From positions 5,766,001 through 5,830,000 of the forward strand of contig CAJFCV020000006.1 of the NCBI GenBank assembly GCA_904066235.2: 64,000 nucleotides of DNA, written 5' to 3'. Numbering within the stretch: position 1 is the first letter of the stretch; each line of letters starts with the position of its first letter. This document shows, piece after piece, positions 13,524-25,668 of this stretch. The stretch comes from Bursaphelenchus xylophilus (lineage: Eukaryota > Nematoda > Chromadorea > Rhabditida > Aphelenchoididae). Position numbers and translations under genes: made by a program. The notes beneath the pieces were generated by a model. That model worked only from the letters and a program-made list of their open reading frames with translations, had not been told where the DNA came from and ran no database searches.

Positions 13524-16281
13524 GCTGGTTCCGGAAACAAAGGCCCAGCCAGGTTGGGCTGGTCAGGTGTGGGGTGTTGGCCAATATCGTTTTTTTTATC
13601 AAACGTGATAAGCCATCCCAATGGGTACGTTGGGAAAATGTAATTTTGGGTGGAAATGGGATGGGTTGGTGGGAAAGTTAGGCGTGAAGAGAACATTATT
13701 ATATGCCACTATATTGTCAGCCTAAGTTGATTGACCATGTATAATATCACTATGTACTTTCTCTGATCTCTTACTCACTCTAGCCCAATATAGACGCTAG
13801 CCATTCCCTTGCATTGTTTTCCCAACGTTTGAAACTCCTTTCCAACGTTTTTTGTTGTTGATTAACTGAGTCATTGACTCTTTTGAATAGCTCACTTTTC
13901 TTTTTTTTGTATTCTGTTTATTCGTTTTTTACACATATCTTGTATACCCTAAGTATCAAGGGATTTGAGAGACTCTCCCAAAATTTAGACCTGTGTAATG
14001 TTTAAAATAATATATTTTGGAGAGTTTGAAGGCCTGAAGAGAGTTTAATCGAACACGTTCAAACCTCCCGCAGACAGCGAACTCGAGAATGTGGCAGCCA
14101 TATTCTCAAGAAACCCTTGATAGTTACTCTCTTTCTCTTTTTTGTGTATTTTGGTTCTAAATTTCGATTATTTTTGAAAAAATCGCTCCGAATTTTCCGG
14201 TTTTTTATTCGCTGAGGTTTGCTTATATGAAGAGAGTAAGTGTTTGGAAGGTTTTGAGGATGGAATTGTTTGCCATTCCACCAAATGGAGAGAAAGTTCC
14301 GGTAGGATTCACACTGAGGGGATCAGGATGTTCGGCATCGTCTTCAAGGAGGATCTCGAGGAGGATCTCGGGATGTGGAAGAAGACACAGAAGATACCAC
14401 AAGAGCTTCGAGGATGGTTCGGGAGCTGTTGTTCCCGAAATAACCTCAGGCTATTGCAAACTTGTTGTATTTCTCTTCTTATCTCTTTAACAACCTTACT
14501 CACTGCTAGTTTTATTTCAAAATCGTCTCCTTCCTTCTCACATGCTCCCATCAGTTTGTTATAACAATATTTATTACACTTGCACCTCTCTTTATAAATC
14601 GTAACGAATCGCTTCAGCGATTGTTTCATTGTTTTTTGCCCTTATGTGTAAAACTCTTTAATTGCCTCTTCTTGAAACCACCTAGCTATTTTTTCAAATT
14701 GTTTTTTAAGTGTTCTCGGTAGTTTGGATTTGGCGATTTGCTAATTGCCCTGTACTTTGGTTACATCCAGTATCGAGTACGTAATTCCATTTCTGGCCAT
14801 AGTTTAGTATACTAGTCATGTTCTGGGATATCATTGCATACATATTATGTCTTGATAACTCTATTAGTTGGAACGCTCTCGCTCAAAATACCGATCAGCT
14901 GAGCGCAGTTTGACCGTGGTCCAGTAGCAATTGATTAAGCCGCGACTCGCTCTTCTTCTCCGTCGACAGACGAAAAGAATGGTTTCGTTTCGTCCAGTTT
15001 CAAAACAAGGTCGGCCCCCAAAAGGACACGATCAGCAGTTTTGGTGATTTCTGTGAAGAAAAGAAAGCACCTTACTTACTACCCTGAAAGGGCTCGTTCT
15101 GGCTCCTCGCGCGTCTCCTAAGTGCGCTGTCTTCAGGTATTGGGGAACTGTCTCGAGAACGCCCCCCGCCTCACCGTTTGTCCAGCTGGTTTTGGGAGCC
15201 GTTTAAAGTTTTGAGAAGATCGTTTGAAAATCGAGAGCCAGGGGGCATGTGATTGCCGGCGGTTTTCTTAATTCTTACAACTTCTTTCCCCACATTTCTC
15301 GCATTTTTGGGGTGGTGACAATTGGGGCGAGCTGGTCCTTTGATGGCCAGTGGTTTTTGACTTGACTCTCGAAACATTTTGTAATCTGGAATAATATCTT
15401 ATGTGATGACGCTTAAATAAATGGCCTTACTCCGACCTTCGGCCTGATTTAGCCCCGATTGCGAACTCAGAATAAAAATAACCGACTCCACTTCTTTCAA
15501 GGTTTTGGGTTTTGAAATGTTTTTTAATTCCCGCGCCGCTTATCCCCAACCTCATCAACGTCCGCCTTAACTGACCTCTGCGAGCGTTTTTTGTGCCGCC
15601 GATTCTGGCTTTTCGGTCTTTACAAAAAAACGGAAAGTTGGCTTTTGTAAATACGGGACAAAACTTTCTGGACCTTAAAATAGAAGACTGGCCATTTAAA
15701 GAGGAGCCGGTGGGTTTTGTTTATTCGTAATATTGTGAACGGAGTCTCTTTTCGGCTTCTGAATCCACAAAAGCGTTTTTATCAAAACGATATTTTTAGG
15801 CATGTTATTCTGGCCCTTGATGGGAAGGAATTTACCCCATTAATTCTCTTTTTGTTTTCCCTTCGCTGAGACTGTCCGAAACTTTCCGCGACCGGCCGAA
15901 AAAACAGTTTGAGAAGGGGAGCCTTCGGTTGTCACCAGTGCGCGATCAGCTGTTTGAGACCCGCCGCTCCGCTCCGACCACCCGCTCCCGGGCACGTGTG
16001 ATAAAGGGCAGGCGGTGATCCGTAAAAGGAATAATTGAAATGCAAATAAACGGGAACAAATCATTTCGAGAACACTACTGTAACATATGCTAATCGGCCG
16101 CGACAAAAACCCCGGATTCCGAGGACAGTAGACGATTTGGGAGGTCGTTTTTGACTTTTATTGTATGCACTTTCGAACTAATCATCGAAACGATGGCGGT
16201 GTGATAGGTTTGGGTTATTTGTAATTGATTGTATTTTGGAACCACTTTCCGGAGACATTCCCACTCCATTCACAGGTGTCA

Positions 16282-16458
16282 ATGGCGACAGTTCATGAGC
16301 CCCCTCCAGGAGCAGATGGTTCAGATGCCGAGGCTGAGGTTCCGAGGCCGGGGTACCGCCAATTGTTTGATGGATTCCCTCGCTCTCTCCCCATTTCCAG
16401 AAACCGCGAATTATTTGCAGCCACAAAAAATGGCGACGCGGCCTTAACGACAACCTAG
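16282..16458 (+). other. Possible 5' exon of the lin-14-like gene
   Basis: A good acceptor (CATTCACAG, ending at 16275) is followed after six bases by ATG and an open frame of about 58 codons (MATVHEPPPGADG at the start). A second frame from an ATG at 16295 is open to 16447. The next confirmed exon, at 18718, needs one base from the exon before it. The second frame could supply it at a weak donor near 16351 (GTACCG), but neither choice is convincing. This may be a trans-spliced first exon or chance. Confidence 0.25.
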
Positions 16459-18717
16459 GCAGCCGGTTAGTCGCCCCTTGAAGCCGCCCGCTTTAGGCAG
16501 CCGGCCTCGGCGAAACCATTTGGTTTGGAATCGCCCCCCCCCCCTTCCTGGGTCCCTTAATTCGAATTCGTCGCGTTTTTATGGGCAGGATGTTTTTGCC
16601 TTTTCGTCGGTTTCCCTGATTCCGAACATGTGCGTGATCTTCCGCGTCTTCTGACGCTTTTATTGCGGTTTTAGGACTGAACCCGGCTCCCCTCCCAAGT
16701 GTCAAAAACCCGCGCCGATCTTAAGTGCTGTTTTATTTGGCCAAAGTCGTTTGATGGCCTCTTTGAGGGTTTATTTACGAGTGCGCGACTCACCTGTTTC
16801 ATAATCTCGACGCAGACGTCGCCCGTTTCCGCCGGTCTGTTTATGACGAGTTTCATTGGCTTATTCAAAAAATTTTATTTGAAGGGATTAAAGGGGCGTG
16901 GTCTCTTTGTTGCGCAATTTGTGCAATGATTAGAAACCGTATCATGACGTCCATACCAGTTTCTTTCTGAGTATTACTTTTGAATGTTTTACTTCTGATT
17001 CTTTTGTTTTTTGAGCCTTTGTCACTACACTGTCTCACCGTATCTTGATAAGCAATTTGGAATGTTTTATCATTCACTTCGAAATCAAAACAAAATATCC
17101 GATTTATAAAAAAAAGTTTATCCGACTTCTGAATCCGTGATGTAATACGGGCGTACTGTAAATCTTGGCCCGGTTCTTTAAAACGTGTCCATTTTTTTGG
17201 TTCGGTCTCGAAGTCTGGCCCCTAAACACCGAAAATCACCAGGGGTGGATGGATGAGGGGATTCGAAACCCCGCGTTCACACGTAAATAAACCCAACTCA
17301 TTATGGCTTCAATTCAGTTTGAGTGCGACTGTACCGCCAAAACCCCAGACGCTATCCGGAAACCCTGTCCCATTTTTAAAGCCAGTAATTTTTGTTTCCT
17401 CACACCTTTTTTCTGGAAGCGAATTACGTTGTTTATTTCTTGCATCGATGTGTTGTGCTGCACTTGGATCGAGGAAAGCCTAGAGCGCTGTTTTCGGAGG
17501 ATCCGAAGCCTTGGGGGTTTGTGGCATCCTGCCGATAATCGACTATCCATTACTCTAACACATATTTTGCAAAGTGCAAGAAAACGGAAGTCGAGTGCTC
17601 TACTTTCCAAGCGATTTATTGTAGGCAAGATTAGACGATTTTAGGTGTTGTAATCACCCAAAACCAGATCCGCAAATCTGCCCGGGGCCGCTCACTTCTT
17701 CCGCCCAATTTTTTGTACGACGGACCGATCAGGTCCTGGTACAAAACTCCTCTCTCATTCTCCTTCTCGTTGGCCCCCACCAACAGATTTTTGAGACTGT
17801 GTAAACCGGCCTGGGTCTCCTTTCAGTTGAGCCTTGGTTCGTGTCGAATTTCGTGTTGCGATCGGTTTCGCGTGATGATCTTGACCAAGATATCCACTCT
17901 AACTTGCCTAATTGACAGGTAATTAGTAGTTCGAGTTTATGCCGCTAGTCTTTCTACAGGGGAAATACCCCAAGTACGGCGCTCAGATCTTGATGCAACT
18001 GGGCATAAATATAGATAAATTTTTTCCAAGACATATGCGGGATTCCTAGCTCGCGCTTTGCAGAACGACCGAGGGTTTCAGATCAAAACTTTAAAAAAAT
18101 GCTAGTTTTTTGCGAATTTTGGAACAGAAAGTCTCATGCCCATTTCTACCGGTACCTTTCCTGTTAGTTTCACTTAAACTCCTGAGGTTTTACGGACTTT
18201 ATGTCATCATCAAACTCATCTAGATGCATGCACGGTACAGTGAATAACTGTTTCACTAATCGAATAATTGTACACACTAACTAGTTATTACTTTTCTCGC
18301 GTCTACAATAATTAATCCAACAATTTGTGTTACTGTAGCGTCTTAAATGGGTCAAGAAAAAACATGAGAAAACCGGTGAATATTGTACCTGCACTCTCTC
18401 GCCGCTCTCGGATTTTATAAATTCCCGCCCTTGAGGCTGTTTGAAGCCACTTGGCGTCGTCTTCGCGCCCCAAACCCCGCCCTCGACTTCGTTTTGACTT
18501 ACCTCCCTTTTTTCGCCTAACTCGCCGGCTTTTACCAAAGCTAGTCTCTGTTTTGTGGGATTATTATTGAAGCGCGCGCGACTTCACTCCGATCCCAAAA
18601 ACTTTTTAGGGCTTCGGATTGTTGCGACCTCGTGGAAACGCGTTACAACTTCCGTTAATTTTCTCAATTCGAGTTTTGTTGGGTCTTATTATTATTAATG
18701 ATCTGTGCCCATTTCAG

Positions 18718-21700
18718 GCAATCCAGTTTATTGGTCTGATCATCTTGGTGCCCGGCATTCTATTCCCGACGATTCCCTCAGATTGCCCACAGTGCTGCCC
18801 TTCCAGAACCCCGCATCCATCATTCTGGGTCAAACGGATCTTGTCGATCGCCTCGCCGCCGCAACGTCGCTGCAGATGCAGGCCCAGTTGCGTGCCGTTC
18901 TCGACGTCACCAACGCCCAGGCCAGCATGCAGTCAGCGTTGAACGGCGGGGATTCGGACTCCAAACAACTCCTGAACTCGATCACAAGTCGGCTACAAGA
19001 GATCGACATGAAGTTGTCATTTGTCGTGGAATTACTGGCAAATCGAGCAGGCCAACAAGCCGTTGAGAATGCAGCTCAAGCCTTGAACATCCCCGTCAGC
19101 AAAGTTGTTGGCACCCATCAATTCGGCAATGATCAGATGAATGCAGTCAACATTGCTGCTGCGATGAGTACATTGAACAATCTAGTGCAGGTACGTGGAT
19201 TCCCTTCGAGTGCAAGTCTTGGTCTCTGGTCGCCTCCCATTTCCTGGTGTTTATCCATTACGATTACTATATATCCCCAGTACAAACTATTAGCGTTTTG
19301 CGAAAGAGTTCGGTCTTGTGACCGGCCTCAGTGAGCCCTTGACCGTCTATTTAGTCCAAATGTCATTAATCCGTACACGGAAACAGGCCAGCGGACCGTC
19401 ATATCCACCTAATCTCCGACCCAAATTCAATTTATGACGTGCGCGACCCGAAACCTGGGATTTGTCTGGGCCCACACCTCGCCGATTAATCCTGTAAAAC
19501 CAATTCCGTGAAGGAATTCGGACAATTAGCAGTGCTTGCAAGAGATTAAACACTTCGGAAGAATCCCCTCCTCCTCCCCCGACACCAATGACGAGGGATA
19601 ATAAGCCATGCAACGAAACCAGTAGGGATTATCATAATTAATTGGCCAAATCACATCATGGCCATTATCAGGAAAGGATATCAAAGTTTAATGATATCCC
19701 CGTCACCTTCGAAGGGGTCTTGTGTCCTGCAAAATTGTTGTTTGATGACATCGTCTCATAATCTATGACTTTTAAATATGACTTCATTTACTAATCTGGA
19801 AAGCATTTGCAGAATCATTCTCCCAAAATGAATTTCCCTCCAATGTTCATCAAGAATGAGAACACTCTATTAGGATCGCCTCAAGATGGCCAGAGTAGTG
19901 TGGCCCAATCCCTGTTCAGTGACAGTCTCACCAATTCCTTCACATCCAGACTACTGGCTGCTTGTCAAGAACGACCCGACCTTTGTATGGCGTTGGCCAA
20001 CAATGGAATGAATCAGAACGTCCAGACCAACAGTTCATCTCCCGGTTCCACTGATGCTCCAGCGGCCTCTCCATCAGCATCAACCCCTAAAGCAGAGAAT
20101 GGTGGGATCAAGAGTGAAGAAGCAGCTTCATACGGAGAAGGGATGGAAGAAGACAACGAATTTGATGAATTCGACGATGAAAGAGAATCTCCCACAAATG
20201 CGGCAAATGTAGCCTTAGGGCATTTGTTGCAACAATCAGCCAAAGAACAACAAGCGAATGGAGATTGGCCCCAGGGTGCGGACAGTGCGGCAGCCATAGC
20301 CGTGGAAAGTAAATTTCCTGAAGGTGCGGTCAGAAGGGCCGCGGAGAAGGCCGCCAGGAGCTTCCAAAGCACACAACCCAAGGTATGCCAAGCTCAAAGT
20401 TGCATAAGTATTGTACTTTTGACTCCCCGCACTTAATCCCGGTTATCCAAGCGGCTTCTCTTTCCCGATAGCCTCAGGTTCTTCAAGTTTTCGCGAATGA
20501 CTGACTGACCACTCAAAAGACAAATAGTTCATGTTTTCTACGGTAGATGGGGGACGCCGTTTGATTTGACTACGGTAATAAGAGCCGCACTCAAAAAGTT
20601 GTGTCCCAGGTAATCGGACACCCATTTCTCGGGCCTGAAAGCCTCCAGGCAAGAAGAAACGAAAACCCCGAAACCATTTAGGCAGGGGGGGCTGGGAACT
20701 TCTTCAGTTACTGATCTCCCTCTATATTTCTGAACCCCCGAAACTCCATTTATCCCGTAGCGAGAGAAACAATTACAGGGCCGTAATTTGAGACCCCCAC
20801 CAAACAAAAGGAAACCAAAACTTTTGGAATTAATGCTCTCGAGATTTCAGGTCTTTGCGTGGCAAATTCTGCGCGAATCCATCACGGACGATGAACTTCG
20901 CAACATTCAGATCTCTCTTCGCACATTTCACGGAGAAAGCGCCCAGCATTTATTGTCCAGACAACTCCCCAAAGTAAGCATTACTATATTTGGAATTTAC
21001 AATAATGTTCCGCAATAATTCGGTAAACTGAAGGTATTGGAAAACCCAAAAGCTTGTGACAAACTTTCGTTAAAGGTCACTTTTGTATTTTTAATTGTTA
21101 TGTTCTATAACGAGTAATTCTTCAGATACGATTGGTCGTGGAATCCACGATGAGCTACTTTAAATGGGATCAGTTGAGTGATGAAATGCAGCTAAGCAAG
21201 GCCAAATTACTACTTTCGCATCTCAAAAACAACGCCAAAGTTAGGAATTGGACACTGCGAGAAGGACGCCCAAATCGGTAAGTATCAACTTTTTTCGTAT
21301 TATCATAAATGCGAAGGTTAGAAGAAACTCTAGGTCAAACTACAATCAAAAATTGCAAAATAGTAACCATTGTTTCGTAAGACTCTCTCTCACTTTTGGA
21401 ATTAACCAGTTAACTCGGTTACCAGGCGGTCGCGCTTGTTTGTCTAGATAGATCCCTGTGATCAGCCTTAATCGCCGTTGTATGTACGGTAGAAAACCCG
21501 TGAGTGAAACCAAAAGACGAACGGACCAATCAAAACCGGAATGCTCCGATTATGGTAAAAGGGGGAAGGGGCGTCTTCAGAAACCCACACTTAATGGATT
21601 CGAAGCCGCGAGCAATTTTTGCGTCAATTTGGATGCGGACGCCGGTAATTAGAGCGGGGACTTGACCTTCGGAGACTGAACTTATTGGATTAAGGTCTTA

Positions 21701-21923
21701 TAATAACACTCAGGGATTAGTAGTCATATTACTAGTAGTCATTACTCCTTCACAAACAAACAATTTCAGAACCCAGAACAACCAGAATGCCGAGAATCTC
21801 TGGAAACGATATGCCGCTCTGCTTGGTCCCGGTGGTCTCGCAGCCGTGGGATTGTTTGGAAAACAACAAACTCTAGCGACCAGTCCCCCAACCACCCAAT
21901 CCGAGTTTGGGAAATCCTCTTGA
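18718..21923 (+). CDS. lin-14: LIN-14-like BEN-domain heterochronic transcription factor (5' end incomplete)
   Basis: Five exons (18718-19190, 19813-20382, 20851-20973, 21126-21277, 21770-21923) join in phase to 489 visible residues. The first exon begins mid-codon, so the N terminus lies upstream. The N-terminal part has a helical stretch rich in Leu, Gln and Ala ([19 protein letters not shown]). An acidic, Ser/Pro-rich linker with [14 protein letters not shown] follows. The conserved C-terminal block runs from [17 protein letters not shown] through [15 protein letters not shown] and [21 protein letters not shown] recognise this block from memory as the DNA-binding region of C. elegans LIN-14, later described as a BEN domain. 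LIN-14 is a nuclear regulator of larval stage timing and the classic lin-4 microRNA target. The symbol rests on that recognition, not on a search. Alternative 5' exons over the preceding 14 kb are likely. Confidence 0.82.
21709..21716 (+). promoter_or_regulatory. lin-4-type seed match CTCAGGGA in last intron
   Basis: CTCAGGGA is a full complement of lin-4 nucleotides 1-8 (UCCCUGAG). Eleven bases upstream, TTAAGGTCT (21690-21698) resembles the complement of the lin-4 middle (TTGAGGTCT). The site lies in the intron 21278-21769, so it counts as a target only in an intron-retaining transcript. Coincidence is possible because CCTCAGGG palindromes are common in the window. Confidence 0.25.
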
Positions 21924-22529
21924 TTAAGTTATTGGAGTTCCCTTTCCCTTCTTCTCTCGGTATCCCAAATCAGCCCAGTTAATGTTGGTCTTATCTCTTA
22001 TCAGAATCTTCTATCCCCAAACAAATCTAAGGCTTTAAAGTAATTATTTGGATAGTTTCGAAAGTTGTTCTCAAACGGGTCTCTAGATTTATATAATCCT
22101 ATTGTTCCATGGCCGTGGCTTTCGTCAGGACATCGATGCACAGTGCTTTATTCTCCATTTGTTTTCGTATTTCTCGTCTGATATTAATCCATCGATGTCC
22201 CCGAAGAAGCTGGCTTTTCCTCCTCTAATTAGCGCCCCTTTCCATTAATTTCTGCACATATCCGTTCAATCAAAACCCCTTCCCACTCCCCTTATGTACC
22301 TTTTTTGTCCCGGTTCGGGCTGTAGTCCGCCCGCACCAGACCAGTGCAATTCTCTCCCCGACTTTCAAACATCCAAAGATCGTAATCAAATACTAATTAA
22401 CAATGATTCCCACTCGTAATTCCAAAGAATGGTGTTAGGTTTTTCTTTTTTACCGTATTCATGAATGTACATTGATATTCCCATTATACAGAATCACAAA
22501 AAACATTTTAAATGGATTCTTTTGCATCT

Positions 22530-22535
22530 AATAAA
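22530..22535 (+). terminator. Poly(A) signal of the lin-14-like gene
   Basis: The first AATAAA after the stop codon lies 607 bases downstream. It gives a 3' UTR of about 620 bases with no CTCAGGG (lin-4) or CTACCTC (let-7) seed site that I can find. Confidence 0.5.
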
Positions 22536-22539
22536 GATA

Positions 22540-23805
22540 TTTCAAAAAGTGTGCTCAATTAATTAATCTAAACCCTCAATCTCTATAATTTTACGAACCG
22601 AAAAACCGATAAAAAATTAATTACTAAATGCAAAAACTTATTTGACAATTACTGCAAAAGAGTTGATGTTTGATCTCAATTTTGTATGTAGACTCGCATC
22701 CGGTACCACCCAGTCCAGTCTTTCGCCCATCGATTAGCCGATTGTTGACAGTCCCAAACCCCGTTTATATTGAATTATAATTGCCCTTGCGTTTATCCAG
22801 GAATCAGAGCAGAATTCATTTCAAAAAACCGTCATAACCAAGTAAAAGGCAGCAGTTCTTTTATTCACGCTGGACAATAAGAGCGAAGAATAATAATTGT
22901 TGGAGGGGCGACAAAAACCTTCCATTTTGCGGCATCCCCCACCTCCCTACCCAAGTTACTGTATAAACCCTGTTTACTACCAATCGGAGTTACTGCGAGC
23001 ATACTGTAGCCATAGCTACCTTTCAACATGGTCTTATCCTCTGCCTGGAACAATATGGAGTTTGGACATCAAACAGAACTTGTTCAAAGGATGTTGTTTA
23101 TCTTTCTGAGTTATCCTCGAATTAAGACAAAGGGACTATGCATTGTCTGGCCATCAAGTATATGTCCCGTCATACCACTAAACACTCGAGGCCACTACTG
23201 TTTGTTACCGTAATCTTTATTGTTTTACCTAACCCAACACTCAACTTTTCTCCCGACTCAAACTCTTTTCTGTCGAAACAGGTGCGCGAGAAGAGAGAGG
23301 AGGCCAAGAGTGGGGGTTGTTAGCATTGGGCCACCAATTCTTTAATAACTCGAGGCCGAGGCCACTTCTTTGCCTTCCAATCCGGTGTCGAGAGGTTTAT
23401 AAAACAAACTTCGAAGCTCTTGATCAAGACAATCGCTTTTCGCATCGCAGCTTTTGACAAGTAATAATAACCAGTGCTTCCTCTCGTTTCCGCTTCGCAT
23501 GCACAAAAACCGATTTCCATTAGGGGCGCTTTACAATAATATACGACCATTTCCGCACCAGCAGGCAGATTCATAAACTTTGTAAACTCGGACCCGGGTT
23601 TTCGAATCCAACAAAAAGCCGGGGATAATTGCCGACAGAGATCAAGGTTTACTCAAGCTCATACCATCACTTCGTCACCTTTAATCAAAAATACAAATAT
23701 CTGCAACTAACAGTTACAAGATTTGAAAAAATTATATTACACATTGTTTAATTATTAACAAAGTTAATGTAACATCTGAACTTAAAGTAATCAAATAAAA
23801 GCTGT
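22540..23805. other. Intergenic, between convergent genes
   Basis: Between the poly(A) site of the lin-14-like gene and the stop codon of the Canopy-family gene I see no supportable coding exon or repeat. Confidence 0.5.
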
Positions 23806-24726
23806 TTAGAGATCTTCCCTTCCATTCTTGCACGGTGCGTCATCAGCATTATAACAAACGGCGTCCTAAAAAACAGGTAAAGTCATCATCAATACATCAA
23901 CTCCATGAAGTGTAGAAGTCCTGAACCCACCACCAAATCCTTGTCAAATCTCGTTTTGTGGAACCATTTCTCCAGAATCTCTTCATTTTCTTCCAGAATT
24001 TTCTCACAATCAAACTTTAGCCTAGCTGCCTCCACTGGAGGTTCATCCCAGAGATTCATGGGTATATCTGCTTTGATCTATAACATAAAGATAAACCTTG
24101 CAAATTTCAACGACTAAAAAAAGGAAACAATTCTTACATTGGTTCCTTTGCTGGCCATATCCTTTAATTTATGAATCAGAGCACTTTCACTTTTCTGGAA
24201 CCTCTGAACTCCCGCTTTCTCTCTATGAACTCTGTACTCCATCATTCTTGGACAGAAATCTTCGATCAGGTCAAGGAAAACGCCCTCTGCCACGCCCGGT
24301 TCACCCTAAACTTTCATAATTTTAATCGTTTTAAATAACAGTGGAGAAATAAGACCACAACAATCGTTAGGAAGCAATCCGAAAAATTAACTTTTTCGTC
24401 CTTCTTTCTCATGCCTTCTCCACTTTCATCATTCCACTTTTCAAAAAAATTGAGGGAAGCATTTCTACCGCCTTGTTTCTGAACGACAGTTGTGGACTTA
24501 TTCCTCCAGTCTTAAACCATGAAACCGCAAAAATAATACTTACGAACTTCTTCGACAACTTCCTGGCGTGATCTTGGAAGTCTCTAATACTTACAACACA
24601 AGATTCACATTCATTAGGCATCATAACTTCCCCTTCCTCGATTGGGGAAAATGCTTCGCTTTGAACAATAATAAAAAACAAAAATAAAATGATTAAATTC
24701 TTATTGATCCTGGATCCTTCTTTCAT
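23806..24726 (-). CDS. Canopy-family (CNPY3/4-like) ER saposin-like protein
   Basis: Five exons (24726-24544, 24496-24392, 24305-24138, 24077-23934, 23865-23806) join in phase to 219 residues. After a basic start there is a signal peptide (NLIILFLFFIIVQSEAF). The mature protein carries six Cys in the Canopy/saposin-like spacing: CESC near the N terminus, one in LIEDFCPRMMEYRVHRE, one in LKFDCEKILEE, and two in the last exon. The segment DIPMNLWDEPPVE matches the family hallmark DIPYELW. Canopy proteins are ER-resident co-chaperones; CNPY3 assists Toll-like receptor folding in mammals. Exon 2 is divergent and its borders are the least certain. An in-frame upstream ATG at 24789 would add 21 residues before the signal peptide. 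The start lies inside the last exon of the MED31 gene, in another frame. Confidence 0.75.
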
Positions 24727-25429
24727 CGTTTTCGTCGTTCTCTTTCTCGGCTCTTCCATCATCAACAGTCTCATCTTCCGGCCGTTCATTTGAACTTGGT
24801 TGTTGATCCTCGGCCACGTGAGAGTTTTGCTAAAATTATGCAAATTTGATTCCCCCCTAGAAAACAAAAATATAATAAGAAATCTCACCAGAATTTTTGC
24901 TCTTCGTCTAAGATAGTAGTGCCATTGCAACAACAATTGATCCTCGATGAATTTGGCATTCGTCGAGACGACCATTGCTTCACGGAAGTCAGCATTCTGG
25001 AGATTTTCGAGCATTGACAGGGCTTGCGGGAACTTGAGACATCTAAAACAATAAAAACATAAAGGATGGAAAACTTACTTTGCATATTCAGGACGCTTCC
25101 AGTAAAGCAAGTACTTCAAATAGTTTAGAAAGTACTGCTCTTTAAAATACCCGCGCTGAGCAAGATCTGAAATCATGCATAAAGAAAACTTCATATCAAA
25201 ATTGTATTATTACATGTAACGTAATGCGGATTGGCCAAGGATTGAATGAATTCACACTCCACCTCAAACCTCCTTTGAGCTTCCTCAGCAGTCTCCTCTC
25301 GTTGAAGTTGTTCGTTGGGGTTTTGATTCAGAGAGAATGTACCCAACGACGGAATGTGGGCTGAATCTGAAGAAGATATTTACCTTTGGAAGAGAACTTA
25401 CTTCTCGAATCCAGTTTGAAATTAGTGAC
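24701..25429 (-). CDS. Mediator complex subunit 31 (MED31); 5' end not found
   Basis: Exons 25429-25402, 25366-25214, 25166-25079, 25042-24889 and 24829-24701 join in phase to 183 residues. The core is MED31: FECEF-like start (RFEVECEFIQSLANPHYV), then LAQRGYFKEQYFLNYLKYL, YWKRPEYAKCLKFPQALSML, and the final helix ending LQWHYYLRRRAKIL. MED31 is a small, highly conserved middle-module subunit that works in RNA polymerase II transcription. The C-terminal tail of 42 residues is acidic (EDETVDDGRAEKENDENDE). A competing, stronger acceptor (TTTTCTAG, upstream of 24861) would instead end the protein after GGIKFA. No ATG lies in frame upstream of exon 25429-25402 as far as the preceding gene, so the first exon is missing or initiation is unusual. 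Confidence 0.85.
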
Positions 25430-25625
25430 CTAGATAAGTTCAACGGTGAAAGAGTCTGAAACTAATCAGAAAGCAGATAAAACCTTTCCGTTTTTTTTAG
25501 CTTCAAAGATTTATTTGGGCGCGAGCTGCGGAGCCAAGAAATAATTTTTGGAAAAACAAATTATACGATAAACAATTATTGCAACACAAGACGAAATTGT
25601 GAGTTTTGTAAAATATACAAACAAT

Positions 25626-25631
25626 TTTATT
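25626..25631 (-). terminator. Poly(A) signal of the pseudokinase gene
   Basis: AATAAA on the - strand lies 38 bases after the stop codon at 25669. It sits about 200 bases before the first identified MED31 exon, the spacing seen in worm operons. Confidence 0.4.
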
Positions 25632-25668
25632 CTTCTTCGGCCTGCATAAATCACAGTAACCGTAATAA

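Larger units (their letters stand above)
3923..18717. other. About 14.7 kb without convincing coding sequence
   Basis: No open frame here has a recognisable domain or a chain of phase-consistent exons. The stretch lies 5' of the lin-14-like gene. It contains GC-rich palindromes such as GCCCTGAGGGC (4204, 8258) and TGCCTGAGGCA (13513), an interleaved inverted repeat at 11620-11690 and one possible 5' exon near 16.3 kb. By inference it holds the promoter, large 5' introns and enhancers of that gene. Confidence 0.6.
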
